NCBI RefSeq assembly: GCF_024171645.1
Contig: NZ_JALKAC010000008.1
Coordinates: forward strand, 124,001 to 188,000
Reading direction: 5' to 3'
DNA from: Flavobacterium sp. HSC-32F16
GTDB lineage: Bacteria > Bacteroidota > Bacteroidia > Flavobacteriales > Flavobacteriaceae
Length of the DNA stretch: 64,000 bases
In this document: one piece after another, positions 61,789-64,000 of the stretch
Position numbering within the stretch: the first letter of the stretch is position 1
Layout of the letters: every line of letters starts with the position of its first letter
Notes under the pieces: model-generated
Databases searched by the model: none
What the model saw: the letters and a program-made list of their open reading frames with translations, nothing else
What the model was told of the DNA's origin: nothing
Program-made: the position numbers and the translations under genes

Positions 61789-62541
61789 ATGAAATTATAT
61801 AAACTACTTAGTTTTTCTTTTTTAATAGCAGCTTTAACAAGTTGTACTTTCACCGAAAACATTCACATCAACGATAACGGAACAGGAAAATTTTCTGTAG
61901 ACATGGATGGTTCTGCTTTAATGGAAATGGCTGGCGACCAGATCGGAAATCAAATGGGAGCCGATGCTAAAAAAGAGATCGATTCAAGTTTTACTTTTAA
62001 ACAATTATTTGATGAGAAAAAAGACAGTATCTCAAAGCTGTCTCCCGAAGCTCAAAAAGAAATTAAAAAACTCGAAAACTTTGTAGTAAATACTAAAATG
62101 AGTTCTGAGAAAAAGCAGTTTCTAATGACGCTGTCTACGGATTTTAAAAACGTAAATGAAATGCAGGATATTCTGCAAACCCTCAGTACACTTCAAAAAC
62201 TTGAAGGCGGAGCTGCTGCATCTCCCCTTGGAAGTGGTTTTGGAGATAATTACAGCAAATTGAGTTACAGTTACGATGGAAAAAAATTCACCAGAAAAGC
62301 AGTTATCGACACTCAAAAAAAGGCACAAAAAGCAAAGGATTCTGCCGCAGATATGTCTAAAATGGTGTTCGCTTCATCGACTTATGTGGTGAAATATCAT
62401 TTTCCAAAAAAGATTAAAAAAGTATCCAATCCAAACGCATTATTCAGCGACGACCGAAAATCAATTACAATTCAATACTCTTTCACGGATTATATGGAGA
62501 ATCCTGATAAACTTAACTTTGATGTTGAGTTTGAAAAATAA
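61789..62541 (+). CDS. Lipoprotein of unknown function upstream of lipB
   Basis: From this start the protein has 250 residues with lipobox LTSC (Cys19). It then reads FTENIHINDNGTGKFSVDMDG, a beta hairpin, followed by helical Lys/Glu/Asp-rich segments and a C-terminal beta part ending FDVEFEK. The upstream frame to 61687 would add 34 residues from a satellite repeat and lacks a signal. Family not recognised with certainty. It is 5 nt from lipB, so the two are co-transcribed. Confidence 0.8.
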   Translation: MKLYKLLSFSFLIAALTSCTFTENIHINDNGTGKFSVDMDGSALMEMAGDQIGNQMGADAKKEIDSSFTFKQLFDEKKDSISKLSPEAQKEIKKLENFVVNTKMSSEKKQFLMTLSTDFKNVNEMQDILQTLSTLQKLEGGAAASPLGSGFGDNYSKLSYSYDGKKFTRKAVIDTQKKAQKAKDSAADMSKMVFASSTYVVKYHFPKKIKKVSNPNALFSDDRKSITIQYSFTDYMENPDKLNFDVEFEK

Positions 62542-62546
62542 TTAAA

Positions 62547-63248
62547 ATGAATAAAACAATTCAACTTCAGGATCTGGGAAACAGAGATTATAAATCGACT
62601 TGGGAATATCAGGAAAAACTTTTTCAGGATATTGTTGATTTAAAAATCAAAAACAGAAGAGAAGAACTAGACTTGCCAACATCCAATTATTTATTGTTTG
62701 TTGAGCATCCGCATGTTTATACTTTAGGCAAAAGCGGTGATTTAGAAAACTTATTATTAAACGAAAAACAGCTCGAAGCAAAAGGAGCGACTTTTTATAA
62801 AATCAATCGCGGCGGTGATATAACGTATCACGGACCGGGACAAATTGTAGGATATCCAATTCTGGATTTAGAAAATTTCTTTACAGATATTCATAAATAC
62901 CTGCGTTTGCTTGAAGAATCTATGATTTTGACTTTGGCAGACTACGGATTAGAGTCGGGCAGGAGCGAAGGTGAAACAGGAGTCTGGCTAGGAGTTGGAA
63001 CTCCGTTTGCACGCAAAATATGCGCAATGGGTGTTCGTGCTTCACGATGGGTAACGATGCACGGATTTGCTTTAAATGTCAACGTAGATTTAGGTTATTT
63101 TGATAATATAATTCCGTGTGGTATTCGCGGAAAAGGCGTTACCTCTTTAAATGTAGAACTTGGCGTAGAAAAAGTAGATGAAGACGAAGTAAAGTCTAAA
63201 ATCATAAAACATCTAACCCATTTATTTGAAGCAGAATTTATTAAATAA
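62547..63248 (+). CDS. lipB: Octanoyl-[acyl-carrier-protein] protein N-octanoyltransferase LipB
   Basis: LipB transfers octanoyl groups from ACP to lipoyl domains, the first step of lipoate synthesis. The 233 residues contain FVEHPHVYTLGKSGDLENLL, RGGDITYHGPGQIVGYPILDL, MGVRASRWVTMHGFALNV and IIPCGIRGKGVTSL with the catalytic Cys. It follows a lipoprotein gene by 5 nt. No lipA is nearby. Confidence 0.96.
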   Translation: MNKTIQLQDLGNRDYKSTWEYQEKLFQDIVDLKIKNRREELDLPTSNYLLFVEHPHVYTLGKSGDLENLLLNEKQLEAKGATFYKINRGGDITYHGPGQIVGYPILDLENFFTDIHKYLRLLEESMILTLADYGLESGRSEGETGVWLGVGTPFARKICAMGVRASRWVTMHGFALNVNVDLGYFDNIIPCGIRGKGVTSLNVELGVEKVDEDEVKSKIIKHLTHLFEAEFIK

Positions 63249-63266
63249 GCTTCCAAAAAATATAGG

Positions 63267-64000
63267 ATGAAAAATGCTGAAGAAAATAACAATTACAGAA
63301 TTGCGGTTCCTTCAGCATTTGAAACTGTTTTTTCGCACTTTTATTTTGCCGAAAATAAAACAGAATTTCCTATCACAAAAACCTTATTGCCGAGTTTTCA
63401 AACCATTCTTGTTTTTAACTTCGGAACAAAATCATCTTTAAAATCACAGCAGAATACTTTTTTGGAGGTGGAAAAATGCATTGTTTTAGGTCCGGTAAAA
63501 CAAGCTTTTGATTATACTTTGGAACCTAATTCAGAAATTTTAGCAGCCAATTTTAAAGAAGATGCTTTTTACAGATTTTTTGGCGACGTCCTTTTTGATT
63601 CTCTCCCCATTCATCCTGATGATTTAATCAATGAAAATTGCTTTACTCTTTTGTGGGAAGAACTTCAAAAACTTTCTGATACAAAAGAACGTGTTGATTA
63701 TATTTTAGATTTCTGTAAACCCTATTTGAGAGAACAAAAAGAAATTACGACACTTTTGACAGATTTTCAGAACGAGAATCTAAATCCGATAAAAACAATT
63801 GCTTCGCAGATTAATCAAACGGAAAGAAATATTCAACTCAATCAAAAAAAGATTTTTGGATATACGATTAAAGAAGCCAATCGGTACGGAAGGTTTCTAA
63901 AAGCAGTAAATAAAATTCAGAAAAATATAATAAACGAGTCTAAAACAGATTGGATAACGATTGTTGACGAATGCGGTTATTACGACCAAAGTCAGCTTAT
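63267..64000 (+). CDS. AraC-family transcriptional regulator, 3' end cut by the window
   Basis: An open frame from 63267 runs to the end of the window without a stop (244 codons). The N-terminal part (to about 150) is a ligand-binding-like beta domain, AVPSAFETVFSHFYFAEN, as in the DUF6597-type family; from about 190 the C-terminal AraC helix-turn-helix region begins (LNQKKIFGYTIKEANRYGRF, then DWITIVDECGYYDQSQL). It starts 18 nt after lipB on the same strand. Target and inducer unknown. Confidence 0.85.
   Translation, partial: MKNAEENNNYRIAVPSAFETVFSHFYFAENKTEFPITKTLLPSFQTILVFNFGTKSSLKSQQNTFLEVEKCIVLGPVKQAFDYTLEPNSEILAANFKEDAFYRFFGDVLFDSLPIHPDDLINENCFTLLWEELQKLSDTKERVDYILDFCKPYLREQKEITTLLTDFQNENLNPIKTIASQINQTERNIQLNQKKIFGYTIKEANRYGRFLKAVNKIQKNIINESKTDWITIVDECGYYDQSQL

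Noticed and set aside
1..64000. CRISPR arrays, transposases, phage genes or a toxin partner for the Arc-like protein
   Set aside because: No evenly spaced direct repeats with unique spacers and no recognisable mobile-element protein was found on either strand.

Overview
The window is chromosomal DNA of a Flavobacterium-like member of the Bacteroidota. The signs are low GC, almost no Shine-Dalgarno sequences, many matches to the Bacteroidota -7 promoter element TAnnTTTG, TonB-dependent receptors with carboxypeptidase-like N-termini, a lipidated TamA homologue (TamL) beside TamB, a type IX secretion tail on a glycosidase, SxDD-type lipoprotein signals, GSCFA and DUF4230 proteins, and families of intergenic hairpin repeats. 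Most of it is an ordinary housekeeping backbone. No phage, transposase or CRISPR array was seen.

Layout. 1-3.9 kb: accessory zone ending at an intact initiator tRNA-Met (3792-3864, minus). It holds an SPFH membrane protein coupled to a small ribbon-helix-helix protein, two overlapping unknown exported proteins, and decayed copies of the tRNA 3' end with its terminator (1-44, 1354-1410, 1651-1697), as expected where elements have repeatedly integrated. 4-8.1 kb: GTPases Era and Der flanking a membrane protein and a CHAP hydrolase. 8.2-16.7 kb: surface proteins, including a TonB-dependent receptor with its own regulatory leader and an Rrf2 regulator. 17.3-23.5 kb: TPM/LemA proteins, a MerR regulator, an M23 peptidase and AlaS. 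23.7-27.7 kb: ABC exporter, surface lipoprotein, GSCFA protein. 28-35.4 kb: TamB-TamL. 35.5-41.8 kb: DUF4230 protein, aromatic amino acid hydroxylase, truncated globin, secreted GH30 glycosidase. 41.9-47.8 kb: threonine dehydratase under an attenuator, DUF4136 lipoprotein, urocanate hydratase, 2-hydroxyacid dehydrogenase. 47.9-55 kb: small HExxH protein, PLP enzyme, glucosaminidase, HemL, two related exported charged helical proteins, D-lactate dehydrogenase-like enzyme. 55-64 kb: VIT/VWA/DUF2135 protein, trypsin-like protease, LysS, lipoprotein, LipB and the start of an AraC regulator.

The most interesting signals are two short leader genes that are easily missed. One, before ilvA (43356-43415), encodes 19 residues of which 8 are isoleucine; it is followed by an intrinsic terminator and a competing antiterminator segment, the arrangement of classical transcription attenuation. 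The other, before the TonB-dependent receptor at 13967-16513 (leader 16566-16670), encodes 34 residues ending Met-Met-Cys-Ile-Cys, with a hairpin around its stop codon and an inverted repeat at the promoter beside an Rrf2 gene with four cysteines; this suggests control by sulfur amino acids.

Intergenic DNA is rich in dispersed elements: identical 32-bp palindromic terminators, an 8-bp periodic CTTAG satellite at five loci, and several hairpin families. Some of these have been drawn into apparent N-terminal extensions of genes; I corrected several starts for this reason.
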